From positions 10,014,209 to 10,078,208 of the forward strand of contig NW_002060943.1 in assembly GCF_000150275.1 (NCBI RefSeq): a stretch of 64,000 nucleotides of DNA. The letters are read 5' to 3'. Below, piece by piece: positions 41,727 through 55,675 of this stretch. Under the pieces are notes generated by a model that ran no database searches, was not told the origin of the DNA, and worked only from the letters and a program-made list of their open reading frames with translations. The DNA is from Trichoplax adhaerens. Taxonomy: Eukaryota; Placozoa; Uniplacotomia; Trichoplacea; Trichoplacidae. The position numbers were made by a program, and so were the translations under genes. Numbering within the stretch: the first letter of the stretch is position 1; every line of letters starts with the position of its first letter.

Positions 41727-42930
41727 GACTAATCCGAACCAGTATTTGTTATATGTAAACTGTATTTATGTAACCGTAATTATAATAATTAATTATTCGA
41801 AACTGTATGTAACATATATACTGTATTTAATGCTAACGGAAAACTTAACGACAGCAGAGTTAGCAGAAAGATTAGAAATATTGTCAGTGTTAAGGCCTTT
41901 TAAGAGAAAATTCCTCTTATTGCAGTACTGTTCATATACAGTTATGATCTTTCCAAGTTTTATCAGTTTCAGTGTATCAATCAGGCTGTTGGTTTTCTTT
42001 CTTTATTACCTTACTATACCTGGTGTACAGTACTGTACTAAGACGTTGTCGTTACTGGTGGTTACAGTACTGTCATCGTACCGAGAAGTCACTCTGGGCT
42101 AACTTTTATCCAAGTACGGCACGGTACAGTACAGTAATTCAATGCGTGCAGGCAGGACTATTTTGGGGTTATTTTATATGAAAGTAGATTGGCTTCGTAA
42201 TACTGTATGCGTTGTAAAATGGATAGAATCAAATTACAATCACTCTGATAACATAAGAACGGATAGTATTTCCTTTTGCTATATGCACATACTTATTCTT
42301 TTATTATGAAAGCAATTGTGCAATATTCATGATGATATCAGGATACATCAATAACAATTTCATTTAATAAAAATGTAATTTAATTATCAGTGCATCACTA
42401 TGCTCGCTATCGGTACTGCATGCAATAGCAGTGTTCCTGACTGCAGGCAATCCCAAATTCATACACCCTGCACTAGACAGAAGTCAGGTTATGTGAAATT
42501 TCTTTAAATATCTTTATTGCTGATGTTACTTAAAAGATTACTTAATTCCTACAGTACAAAAATCGAAATAAACACAATTTGGGCATGTGAACATTATTGC
42601 TATAATATTTCAGCCCAAAAGGAAATCCATTATTCATAACTAACTTCTAAACCGTGAAGTAACCTCGACAACATAAAGACGCAATACAATACGAAAACAG
42701 GCTTACTAAAAGAACTAATATTAATTTACATAAATATTAATTACTGTACAAATTGTACAATGTATAAAAATTTCTTAGATAAGCAATAGTTACAACATGA
42801 ATAGTTACTTGTAAATATCTACCCCAACACTGAACTTGTTTCGTTAATATATTTATATACGTATTACGATATATTCATGACACAGTACGAGTAGGTACTT
42901 TAGATTATAGTGTTTTAAATTCTAGAGTAC
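41727..42930. promoter_or_regulatory. Intergenic: DHODH promoter side and PSMA5 3' flank
   Basis: No gene is recognised. A GTAC-repeat group lies at 42025-42136, about 300-400 bases upstream of the DHODH start. The rest, toward PSMA5, is AT-rich and lacks the repeat. Confidence 0.6.
42025..42136. repeat. GTAC-palindrome group upstream of DHODH
   Basis: Three copies (gtgtacagtactgtacta, tacagtactg, ggtacagtacagta) lie on the 5' side of DHODH only. Confidence 0.75.
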
Positions 42931-44724
<1,794 letters not shown>

Positions 44725-44874
44725 CTTGAAGGACTTTTACTTTCGTGATTTTCGATTAAGTTGTTCGTATATTATAATAAAATTAGTGATGCGGATTAGC
44801 AAAATGTGACGAAAGGAAGCCGATATCTAGGTGACTCAGTTAATTTTAATTTGCAGTTAGTAACAGTAGTATCC

Positions 44875-45770
44875 TGTACAGTACAGTTAGAGTATTATCA
44901 ATATGTCTAGTAGAGTAGAGTACTGTACAGTACATAACGTGTCCCACGCCAGACCACCGCAATACTGTACCGTACCATAGCAGTATTTAAAGTGTTTCGG
45001 CCTGCTTTCGCAGAGTACTGTACTGTACAGTACAGTAATAAAAGTCTACAATGACGACCTCGTCGTACTGTATGATTAACCCGCTGTCTAAAAGCTGAGT
45101 CATTGACTCCGATGCAATACACTAGCATCTATAGAGAAATGCTTCAAAAACTTCAAGCATGGACTACGCAGTCCATGCTTTTGGTAAACAAAGACTTTGC
45201 CCCTTTTATACTGAGTCTACTCGGACTACAGCCGCAACACTAAACCTGTACCATTCTTTTTTCATACAAAATTTGTACAAATACAGTACAGTACGGTAGG
45301 TCGACACCGCCATACTGGGTCTCATTTTAGTAGACTATGGCACAGCACAGTATTTGTCAGTATCCTAGGTAAAAACACTAGATTAACGCCCTGTCGCTTC
45401 ACTGACAGATATCATATTTTATAATGTACTGTACTTCATGATTTCTGGTTTGGTTTAGTTTGATTTGAAATTTACAATGCTTGATTTAAAATCGTGAAAG
45501 GTTTCAAAACCTGATCAGGATACTTCGAATTACTGCCAATAATTAATTGCTCAATCAGGGAGGTTGTACAGGTACTGTACTGTACACTATTGTACACGGT
45601 ACAGTATAGTACGCGCAATGTAACGAGCGATGGTCTACTAGTATTTCTAGAAGTCCAGTGCACCTAGCTATCCATGGCCTACAGTAGTGTACACTATACT
45701 GTACAGTACAGTACAGTACGCACTTTGTGCGGTAGTTACTTACAGTACAGTATATTCGTAAATACTGTAC
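44875..45770. repeat. GTAC-palindrome repeat clusters
   Basis: Groups at about 44875-44935, 44963-45035, 45283-45298, 45570-45612 and 45675-45770 (for example tatactgtacagtacagtac). They are looser than the other head-to-head clusters but of the same unit. Confidence 0.85.
45155..45180. repeat. Perfect 11-bp stem hairpin
   Basis: AAGCATGGACT is followed by the loop ACGC and then AGTCCATGCTT. It lies in the PSMA5/PFDN4 head-to-head gap. Confidence 0.8.
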
Positions 45771-45996
45771 TGCTTCATATGGTGTCTGGCTGTCTGGTGT
45801 CTGGTCCGATTGATCGACATCAATCTATCAATCGCAGGAGCGCGTGATTGAACAAATTCAGGTTGAACAGTAGATTGTCCATATGAACAGTCTTTGTTAA
45901 ATGAATTTTTGGTGAAACGTTACAATTGCAAAGGCTGAGATTCACGAAATCCTACAACAAAACTGCGGCATTTACTCTGGTTGACAATAATTAACA

Positions 45997-47531
45997 ATGG
46001 CTACTGCTAGTTCTGTGATAAAAAATGGAGTTGTAAGTGCTGGGGTATTTTATGTTTTATTTAATTAAATAGAACATTGGTAATTTTACGTTTCAGACGC
46101 TATGCGACTACTCCTGCCGTACCAATGAAATGACCATATTCTAGCTGATGCGATTAGATTAATTATATAACTATCGTTCTTAGAAAATAGTTTGTAAAGT
46201 CAGCTTCGGAGGGTACTGCTATAGTGCTTCACGCGGTACCAATCCGAGAAGTGCTTATTGCATTATTTCTTTTTAATTAATTAATTATATTATATAGGAT
46301 AGGGGTGACTCTGTGATGAGCTATGAAGATCAAGAGAAAATCAATTTATTTGCATGTAGAAATGCTCAATTGACGGAATTGAAGCAGGAAGTTGAAGATA
46401 AAAAGGTTACAATTTGCACTTGTTGTATTGTATCATTTAATCAATAATCTTGCCTAGTTGCCTACTATAAATTGCACTGCTCGTAAATGGTATGGGTACG
46501 AATATGCTTTTCGTATATCACGGTCTAAAATAGTCCGTGCAGTTAAAGTAGTAAATAAATAAATTAATCATGGGCTAGGTGGAGTATAGTGTGCCAGAAT
46601 TATCAACAACTTTAGATACGCATATACTATATTTATGGTCAGTATTGTAGCCCTTACTTGTACAGCGTATGATTTAAAGAAAAGTACAAAGCAAAGTTTG
46701 TACTGCACACTAGGCATGACTAGTATACACAAACTTAAAAAGCCATTCTTAGACAAGTCATATGAAATTGTCTAAGCGTGACCTTCTTTAGTTTTGTGCA
46801 TCCTGATCCGGCCTAATGTCCAGTATGATGGTGCTTCTCACAGGTAAAGAAAAAGCTACTGTATCTTGGACTGCTAGAAACTTTACCTGCCTGTATATGA
46901 AAATCAATATTTTAAACTTTAGATTGGGGAGTGGGATTAAGAAACAACCTTTTAAATACCCTTTAGCGTAAAGGATCTCACTGTCGTCTATTAACATGTC
47001 CGGATAATTTAACTAAACAAAGCCAGATATAAAAGTCTGTCGTGCACTACTGTATTTATAATATTTAATCTGACATTTATATTGTAATGGAGACCTTGAT
47101 GCTAAGGAAATTACTTTCCAAATAATTTATTAGAAAGAGCTGCAAAGTATTGAAGATGCTAGTGATGAATTGATGCTTTCCGAAGAAGACGACTCGCAAC
47201 CTGTGCTATATCTTACCTAATGCGATTATTAAATAAGGAATTTTGTTTAATTTGTTACATTCTTCAAGTATCATTTCGTTCAAATAGCATACCTTCATGT
47301 ATTTTGCCTTTTCGAATGCCCTTAACATTATTTAAATATAAATTTGGTGAAGTATTCGTATCATTACAAAGCAACGAAGCTCAAGAATTTCTAGAAGAAA
47401 TGAAATCGAAAATCGGCGATAATATCAAAAATTTAACCGAAAAAATGGATCAGGCTAAGAAATCTATGGAAGCCTTAAAAGTAGCACTGTATGCAAAATT
47501 CGGAAATAATATTAACCTTGAATCGGAATAA
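45997..47531 (+). CDS. PFDN4: Prefoldin subunit 4
   Basis: Exons 45997-46032, 46298-46405, 47134 to about 47207, and about 47336-47531 give roughly 137 residues, against 134 in human. Matching blocks are MSYEDQEKINLFACRNAQL, TELKQEVEDKK, LQSIEDASDELML, YKFGEVFVSLQSNEAQEFLE and ALYAKFGNNINLE. The layout is that of a beta-type prefoldin subunit: two helices of a coiled coil joined by a short beta hairpin. Prefoldin is the cytosolic hexamer that hands actin and tubulin to CCT. The junction after DDSQPV cannot be made with a GT-AG intron; the alignment needs a cut near 47208 and 47335 (see findings). A likely polyadenylation signal (AATAAA) lies near 48084. Confidence 0.93.
47208..47335 (+). other. 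Unresolved non-GT-AG junction in PFDN4
   Basis: Homology requires joining QPV-L to YKFGEVF. The left edge reads CT/ATATCTTACC and the right edge TTTAA/ATATAAATTT. The ATAT shared at both edges makes the exact cut ambiguous by up to four bases. The left end resembles a U12 AT-type donor and CCCTTAAC lies at branch-site distance from the right end. The terminal AT-AA pair would be rare. A sequence error or deletion is the alternative. Confidence 0.5.
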
Positions 47532-48701
47532 GAAAGATCTCCGGTGTCTGCAGGAATTTGACTTTGCTAATGGTATGCGACGGTTTGCAAATACTTATTC
47601 CTATCTGCGTCGAGACTGAAGATATGAAATTTAACATTCTTGGAAGCACTGTCACTTATGCAAGATCAATGCTAATCTACAGTTGTCGTAATGTTAATAG
47701 CTCTCTACCTTGGTGTCTTTGCAGTTAATAATATATAATTTATGGCATTATCGTAAGGTTGACAATCGATTACAGCATTTCAGTTCTTTTTGAATCATGT
47801 TTTAGTAACATAACTGATAATTTTGTAAATTGTATAGCTAACCAGAAATGTAAGTAGTTAACTGTATTGAAAGTTGATTATAATCATCTAAAATGAATAA
47901 TATTCTTTAATCACTATCAGCAATTTATTGACGACGTCGTCATGATGGAGTTTTATTATTCCTTGCTATAGCTGCAATTCGATAGAATCAGTTGATAAAG
48001 CACGAATTTTATATTACAATGATGTACGCTACTAAGTCATGGATTTACTTAACTGTAAAATAATTTCTACAATTGATAATCGTAATAAAGAAATACATTA
48101 CCTGTCACATACTGTTTTCAAATTTTAAACTAGAAGTACAGCTATTTATATTGTGAAACAGAACTCTGTAATGCAAGACTATGCAGGTTCTGTATCCTTT
48201 TACGCGCGAGGTGGACTTCCCTCAATATCGTGTAGTGACGTTCGTAGTAATTCTAAGCCCTAACATAACTTGATATTCACAATGGATTAGCGTTGGTGAC
48301 TATATCTAACACAGCCGTTTAAGCTGGTTAGTAGTGATCGAGTGATGTAAGTTATTTTTACAGCTACAAGTAACATAGCGGCAATATAACGCCAAAGATC
48401 TAGTAAATTCTTGAATCGAATACTTTTCAAAGAGTAAGGTACACACGCGAACATACACCAGACGTAACACGATACAAAAATTAAAAAAATAAATTATTGA
48501 ATGAAGATAAAGCATCATCTTAGCAAAGATGTATTTAGGTTTGAATTTTAAAATACTTTTCATAAATTTGCTTTTATAAGTAATATACGCGTATAAATAA
48601 ATAAAAAAATATACATGGGAAATTGTATAATGTATCCAATCGATACTACACTTTAGACGAATTCTAATCGTGACTAATACAGTATCGTCATAGTATAAAT
48701 G
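47532..48701. other. Convergent intergenic region PFDN4/TANGO6
   Basis: This tail-to-tail gap of about 1.2 kb has no recognised exon and no GTAC-repeat cluster. It is AT-rich. Confidence 0.55.
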
Positions 48702-51700
48702 TTATCTACTAGTAATTTTTAAACATTTTTGTAAAGTTACTTCTGGAAATAAATAATTTCTCATAATTATTTCGAGTTCTTCAAGTGCAAGCTGCGAATG
48801 GAGTTTGACGACTTCATCTGGATCCGTACTGTATAAATGCTTCAAAAGACGATATAGCTCTTTCAATCCAGTAGGCGTTAACTGAAAATAATTTTTAAAA
48901 AATTTCTTGTTTTATCTTATTGTCATTTACTTATTTAATATATTAGTTTCAAATCACCTCTATGATATCACTTTGTAAACCCTTCAATAAAGAACGAATA
49001 ACATTGACAGCACCCCTTCGAACTTCATTAATTTTATCGAATTTCGCCAAACTGCTAATGCAGCTTGTAACCTATAATATTAATTAGAGTTCATAAAATT
49101 AAGGTCAACATGATCTAACAGTAGATCAGTATACGAATTTCGGAGAGCCACGATTATTAATTATATACATCAATGTTACCTCGTGCAATAATGGATTAAT
49201 CGAATGACGGAGCAACATGCACAGTTCAGCTAGCTGAGATAAGCTGCTACAACGAATGTCACTGTCTTTGTCATTCACACCCGTAAGTACAGCTGGTATT
49301 ATATGGTGGGCATACCGAGGTAATAGTTCTCCAGTGTGTTTTATTGCTAATTGGAGAGATTCTCCAAGCTTCATTCGAAATTCATATTTAGCTGAAGGAT
49401 TACCTATAGCAAGACATACACCAGTATAAGAAAGTGATAACATCATGTGAAATGGAAGAATTATTTAGTACCATCTTCAGAATTTTCGCTGGCGTTGATA
49501 AACTCCTTACAAAGACGGGGTAATACCAGATCCGGTTCTATATCTGTTAACGCTACGAGGGCATTAATTGCAGCAAGATACACGTAGCTATCCGAATCTT
49601 CTAAATTAGTTCGAATAATTGTTTCTATCTGCGTTATATTCTCAGTAACTTCAGGATCTTTCTTCGTTATTAATTTAGCTAGATGTACTAATCCAGCTCC
49701 TCTTATTGGTATTAAAGGATCCTCTAGCTCAGCCATTATTGACTTAAAATTACTACGCTCCTGTTCTCTATTACTTTCTTCATCATTTTCAGATTCTCTG
49801 GTGTTTTTATCAGTAGCGTGAGAACAATAAACTTTACTGTGATCAGGATCACAACTGTGGTTCAAATCTAGCGGTGGATCAGCTTCTCCTTTTTGAAGTT
49901 CTGACCAAGAGCGAAATTCACTTCTAGTAGCTAAGCATATTCGCAGATTGTTCGCCGTTTGTGATATGTAACTGCTGGTTAACAATCGTGTTAGTTGCTC
50001 TAGTGAAGGCAGTAGCCGCTGTAATCTTTCCCAATCATTTTCTGATATCTATATAATTTAAACGTTTACAGTTTTATGACTGAAAGACATATTCAGAAAT
50101 GTAATTTTTAGTTTGTAATATAATTACCATTTTCTTATCACCAATAATTATGGACAATAATAGCATAGATATATTAATTGTTTCTTCAAATAGACGGGAC
50201 CCATTAGACGAATAATCTTCTTTTCTTTCATCTTCTAAACCATTTGTAGCTCTTTCAACGGTCGACATTACAAAATCCAATATTTGATCTTTATTTTTGA
50301 GCAAAGTTGAAGTATCCACGGTACCACAAATTGCACCGAGCAAGTATAAGGTTGCCGCTTTAAATCTCAAAAATCTATTAAAGTTTACGTCAACGCTAAT
50401 ATCTGATTCTAACTTAACTGATTCAGTACAACTTTGGAGTCTATTTGTGATGTATAGTAAATTAGATAATAATTTCACTATTAGATCCCCTATGATATCA
50501 TTTCTTTTTAAAATTGTAAGAAGTTCTAAGAAGCAAAACATTTGCTGGCGATAGTTTATAGCAGAATCCACAAATTCATCTTCAGTAAGGTTCTCGTTAA
50601 CTTTAGCAACCTTAACTTGGATGCCTCCTTCCGTCCCTAATGCAAATTGTATCCTATCACTTATAGAATAGTCTCCAGAATTGGGTTCGTTAATTGCTGC
50701 TTCACCATATGCAATTCTCACTATGTAGCTTAATAGTTCACGGGTTTCAATTTCATTTAAAATGGTTACAAAGATTTCGGAAAGTATGGGCCTATCGCAA
50801 ATGAAAGCTTGATAAATTTAAAGATTTACACGATTGTATAAAGATAAATTGGCTTTGATATTTCTTTACTATAAAAATAAAGGCAATACAAGAACTTTTC
50901 TTACGATAGATGAGATATTGTATTTTTCGAAAAGGAATAGCATATAAATAACGGATGAATAATCGGAAATAGATGCTTCGATAAAAAGGGAATGTCATTC
51001 GAGTTCAGCAATACCTGATAGATTTTAGTAAGTAGAAAAGCATGCCTCATTTATTGCGTATCAGTGTTTTACTGAATGGACTCATCTTACCTTATGGATA
51101 TCTACAACAGATGTGGTAATTGATTTTTCAGAAAAAATAGTTGGAATGTCCTCCGAAGAATGTTGTTCTAAACAGACGACAAAATTTAATTAGATATTAC
51201 GTTATAGTAGTAACTTGCCTAGTCTACCGCAATATATGAATTCAAAAAATTTATTAAACTACCATATTTGCGGAGACATAATATAAATGGTCTCAAAATG
51301 GGTTGAAAGAAGTATTTTTTCGTCAATTTAGGATACTTTTGTGATATTAAAATAATGCTTTGTAACGATATCCGGAGGTATAAAATTGGAATATTAGTTT
51401 TTTTATAATGTAACATTTGCCGAATCTACAAAATGTTAAAACAACGTTATAATGATATTAAACCTTGGCTAGGACTAACAGCCTATTGGTTAACTCTAGA
51501 ACCGTAAACGATCTTTTCTTACCTGAGTACAGATATTCCTGCAATATTCATCTGCTGACTTTACTTGCATCGGACATGTGGAAATTAATTTTGTCAAAGC
51601 TTCATAACGTCTCCAATCGTGAGGATTACCTTGATTTGCTACGATACTTCCATCCACTGTAACTTGAAGTATGCTAATTATACCATTGCTTTTCAACATG

Positions 51701-53022
51701 ATATCTGATAGCAGATGCCCACAAATTGCTTTAAGCCACGCTGGTGTTAGTCTTTGCTTTACTATGTTAGTAACTAAGTCGAATAAAAAAACTCTTTTAA
51801 ACCATCTTTATTTTAGTTTATGGTAAACAATACCCTAAAACTACTCCTATGAGAGAAGTTTATGATTGATAGTAATAATTCACTGTACTGTATACAGTTT
51901 ACTATGTTCAACTACAATTGAACTACGTCTGTTGACATAGAAAGATAGAATGTATAGTATAATGTTAACTAGCATTCACTGTTCACATCGAATCAATGCC
52001 CTTTCTGGAATACCTTTCCGTGTTTCAGAAGTCTCTTTGGTGCTTCTTGAGGGATTTTGTAGTGTAAATAACATCTGGACTACCATAGGGCGATAGGTGG
52101 AGTTCAGGATTTGACTTAAAAGTCCAGCACAGCTATTTCTCTCTTTGGTAGAAAGAGAAAAATTTTTTCGACTTGCTTCAGAATCAGAAATATCAATCAG
52201 ATCATAATTTGATATCTGTTGTAAGTCATTGCTTTCATTGTCTTCATCATGATGTAAATAGATATCCTTTACTTGAAGCTTAGAATAACCCAATTGACAT
52301 AAAGCTGATACAATATCTATTAGATGTCGTGATATCAAAACAACTTTCAGTGATTTCTGATTTAGACAAGAGAATAGAACTTGAGTTGCTAGATACAAGC
52401 GACGTTCATAAAATTGATGATTATTGAAATCAGTGTTCTGAATTATCTCTTCAAGAATATTACTGAAAACAGAGCGCATGTACAATGGTAAGCCAACCCC
52501 TGACTCAAGATATGGATAAATACCGAGACATGTAATAATTTGAGTTAAGGTTTGGATTACTTTTTGTTCTTTAACGCTCAAAATATCTGAAGGTGAAACC
52601 GGAGTTTCAATCGATGGTTTTGCATGGACACTTGCTTGCCTTAATTTTGTGCTATCGGCTTTGATTTTGCAATTGCTGTCAGCATTGCAGTCGTTAGTAT
52701 AAGCTTTGTTAAGTTCATCCTTTAAAGTCTGTAATAAGTATAGTGCATGTAGTACGTAGTACCAGATAATGTCTGAATGCGATCGTAAATGATCTTGGCC
52801 TAGTTTAAATTTTTCTCTGATCTTGACTGTATCATTCAAGCGACTATGCTCATTTAGCTCTCTATGTAAATTTTGTATTAAAATATTTATCTTGCAGGTA
52901 AAAACTTCTAATATTCCACCAGTTACATTTTTTAAAGATTCATTAGATACTTTTGACATATCCGTGTAAGCTTCCATCAAGGATACAATTTCAGAAATAC
53001 TAGAGCTCTTATTGACAGCCAT
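48702..53022 (-). CDS. TANGO6: TANGO6 (transport and Golgi organisation 6)
   Basis: Exon 1 (52014-53022) starts MAVNKSSSISEIVSLMEAYT and includes YPYLESGVGLPLYMRSVF and RRLYLATQVLFSC. Next come 51523-51773, 51263-51425 and 51091-51167. More exons downstream contain ELLTILKRNDIIGDLIVKLL, then the paired C-terminal RTP1 domains. The first has AELEDPLIPIRGAGLVHLA and SDSYVYLAAINALVALTDI. The second has LLPRYAHHIIPAVLTGVND and SSLSQLAELCMLLR, and ends DPDEVVKLHSQLALEELE and IIMRNYLFPEVTLQK. The protein is an alpha-helical HEAT-like repeat protein. The family is tied to Golgi organisation in flies and to RNA polymerase II nuclear import (Rtp1) in yeast. One junction near 50800-51090 is not fully resolved. 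The gene is divergent from RPL13. Confidence 0.92.
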
Positions 53023-54564
53023 TTGAAATTTTCAGATATGATTACGCTTTCTAGTCAAACGAAATGCTATTTCGACTCCAATTTTATGTCTACATAACAC
53101 ATTCAATGCAAATTTCGGTCTAGCTCATCATAATCGTAATTAGCTGTCACAATCACCATAACTGTAGTTCGGCCGGACTGGAGTCCGACTGTGTACAGTA
53201 CTCACTGTGCAATGTTATACTGTACAGTACTGTAGAATGTCAAACTGCTGAGTACAGTACTGTACAGTACATTGTACTGTACTACAAAAATTACTGTACT
53301 GTACTGTACAGTACTGTAAGTGCTCTGATTAGTTACATTATACTGTACTGTACTGTACAGTATTACAACATACTGTACTGTAGTGTATGCCAATTGTTGC
53401 TGAGGTGATTTAGATAACGCACCACCCAATTCTGTACTACTGTACCGAGTACAGAATCATACAGAGTGCTCCCAAGAATACTCGCGAATTTTTGCCCGTA
53501 AAATATAGAATTTATTTTAGAGTAAAATTAGCGAGTAGTCTGCTTCATTAATTAATTAATAGGGATTCACTAAGCAATTTATGACTTCTACAGTAACTCG
53601 CAGTGCTAAACGCCAGCAGAAATAAGTTACAAGTAAAACTAGTACAAAATGTAGTACTGTACGTACAGTAAAATACTGTGCAGTACTGTACAGTACACTA
53701 TGGCAGTACAGAAGCAGCGGAGTAAATAAATAATAATAAGATATCACAGTAGAGTGGGTGAGCGAGTGATACAGTACAGTAGACCTCATACAGTACAGTA
53801 TTGTAACATGCTATGATTACACTGTACACTGTAGCGCTTGTACATTGTACAGTACTGTACTGCGCTACACGTGTTGCTCGTCTAGTACAGTACTAGTGAT
53901 AACAGTGTACAGTACAGTACAGTACAGTATTCTACTGTACACTACTGTATACCTTTACACTCTGTGTACATTGTACTGTACTGTACAGTACTGTAATTGT
54001 AATTATTACCCGGCATACACTGCTCCAGCCTTCAGCAATCACTTCATCTGCGGTAGGTAACTGAATAATTCTTTCTTCTAAGAAATCGTGGATGAGGTAA
54101 GAAACATAACGAAATGATGAACGCTATCGTGATTTAATCGTGCGAATAGGCAGCCATCCTAGTTTTAATATTTGATTATTTTAATTTAATGCAGTAGTAG
54201 TGCCTGTATACGTTCTCTTTAGTTAATAAATCCTTAGGAAAACCATTATTTCATGCCTTATCAAATTGTCCATATTACAGTACAAGGAATAGCTAGAAAC
54301 ATTTTATTGTATATGTTATACTGTATGTATTCGTAAGTACAATGTGTTCGAATGATTACTCTACATCGGTTATGGATACAATTACTTTTGTAGTTAACTC
54401 CGATTAATTCGTGACTGAATAAAATCATGTTATCTGGTTCTTCGCTTATATACAGACTATAAGTTCCCTTTTGAGTGATCCATGACTTAACAAACTAATT
54501 TTTACACTGTACTTTCTAAGGCTTGTTCAGCTAAAATTGTATACGGTATTACAAATTAGGCAAA
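53023..54564. promoter_or_regulatory. Divergent promoter region of TANGO6 and RPL13
   Basis: The 1542 bases between starts hold the densest GTAC-repeat blocks toward TANGO6 (53190-53996). About 550 bases of ordinary AT-rich DNA then lead up to RPL13. Confidence 0.65.
53190..53996. repeat. GTAC-palindrome repeat clusters
   Basis: Two main blocks (53190-53450 and 53645-53996) carry copies such as gagtacagtactgtacagta and ttgtactgtactgtacagta. Open frames rich in Tyr-Cys-Thr-Val here are repeat artefacts. Confidence 0.92.
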
Positions 54565-55675
54565 ATGGGTCACTATCGAAATAAAATCATCGGGAATGCT
54601 CATTTTCGCAAGGACTGGCAAAGACGTGTTCGCTGTTGGTTTGACCAAGCTGGTCGCAAAAATCGTAGACGACTAGCCCGTCAAAAAAAGGCTGCAAAAA
54701 TCGCCCCAAGGCCTGTAGAAGGCTCTCTACGCCCCGTAGTCCGTTGTCCAACTTTTAAATATAATACTACAGTGCGGGCTGGACGAGGATTTACTCTTGA
54801 AGAATTAAAGGTACGGATCTATACCGTACACTTGTCATCCAATATTATAACCTTAGGAATATTTTGATAGTTAATGTGCAGTATGTAAACATAGAAGACG
54901 TGTACAAGTTGTCCTATATTCAGCGAATATCAGCTACTATGTGTATAAAATTCAATAATTTTCAACACAATCTCTATACTCGTACCTCCATAGATAAGGA
55001 TGTTTCTGCAGTAAGGTTTTACCAGTATTTGCACCGGTGTCTATAAATGTAATCACTATTCATGCGTATTTCGTCTTAATAATTATAATGATTACAATTC
55101 ACTTGACACAGTTATCAAGTTAATTACAGTGATTTCATTTGAAGTCTGATTTTTGATTTAGAAATTGTTCTATAGTAGCTAATGTTGTACGTTATACTTT
55201 TGTGAAGACTGCTGGTATACACCCAAAGGTTGCCATGACCCTCGGTATCGCTGTCGATTATCGACGCCGAAACCGTTCATCGGAATCTTTGCAAGCAAAT
55301 GTACAGAGACTGAAGGAATACACTTCGAAATTGATTATATTTCCTAAGAAAGCTAGTAAACCTAAAAAAGGAGATAGCGAGGTAATTATATGTAATTATT
55401 TTGACCGATTTGGTAATTTATCTGATAAGGTTATTAATTTGATTCTTCCATTCTCTCAGGCTGCTGAGCTATCTCTTGCTACACAGTTAACTGGCCCGGT
55501 CATGCCGGTCCAGCAAACGAAGCCTGTTAGTAAAGCTCGTGCTATTACAGAGGAAGAGAAAAAAATTAGTGTCTTTAGAGCAATGAGAGTCGCCCGTGCT
55601 AATGCAAGATTAGTTGGTATCAGACAAAAGAGACGTAAAGAGAAGGCAGAGGCAGAGTTGAAACTAAAAAAATAA
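54565..55675 (+). CDS. RPL13: 60S ribosomal protein L13 (eL13)
   Basis: Three exons (54565-54810, 55208-55381, 55460-55675) total 636 bases and 211 residues, the same length as human eL13. Blocks are [99 protein letters not shown] and AITEEEKK, with a Lys-rich end (AELKLKK). The basic composition fits an rRNA-binding protein of the large subunit. No clear box C/D or H/ACA snoRNA was found in its introns. AATAAA lies about 90 bases after the stop. The codon choice looks like that of its neighbours. Confidence 0.98.

Larger units (their letters stand above)
44725..45996. promoter_or_regulatory. Divergent promoter region of PSMA5 and PFDN4
   Basis: The 1272 bases between starts contain scattered GTAC-palindrome groups across 44875-45770 and a perfect hairpin at 45155-45180. 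No gene was seen. Confidence 0.65.

Noticed and set aside
41725-42181. Plus-strand frames of 125 and 69 codons upstream of DHODH
   Set aside because: They cover the DHODH 5' flank and its GTAC group, with low-complexity AT-rich composition and no family resemblance.
48191-48200. GTATCCTTTT, a perfect U12 donor sequence
   Set aside because: It lies in the PFDN4/TANGO6 tail-to-tail gap, with no coding exon on either side to join.
50792-50998. Minus-strand frame of 68 codons inside TANGO6
   Set aside because: It is rich in Phe, Ile, Lys and Tyr, as expected for AT-rich intron sequence, and does not fit the family.
54811-55207. Possible snoRNA in RPL13 intron 1
   Set aside because: Ribosomal protein introns often host snoRNAs, but I could not find properly spaced C/D boxes or an H/ACA layout.
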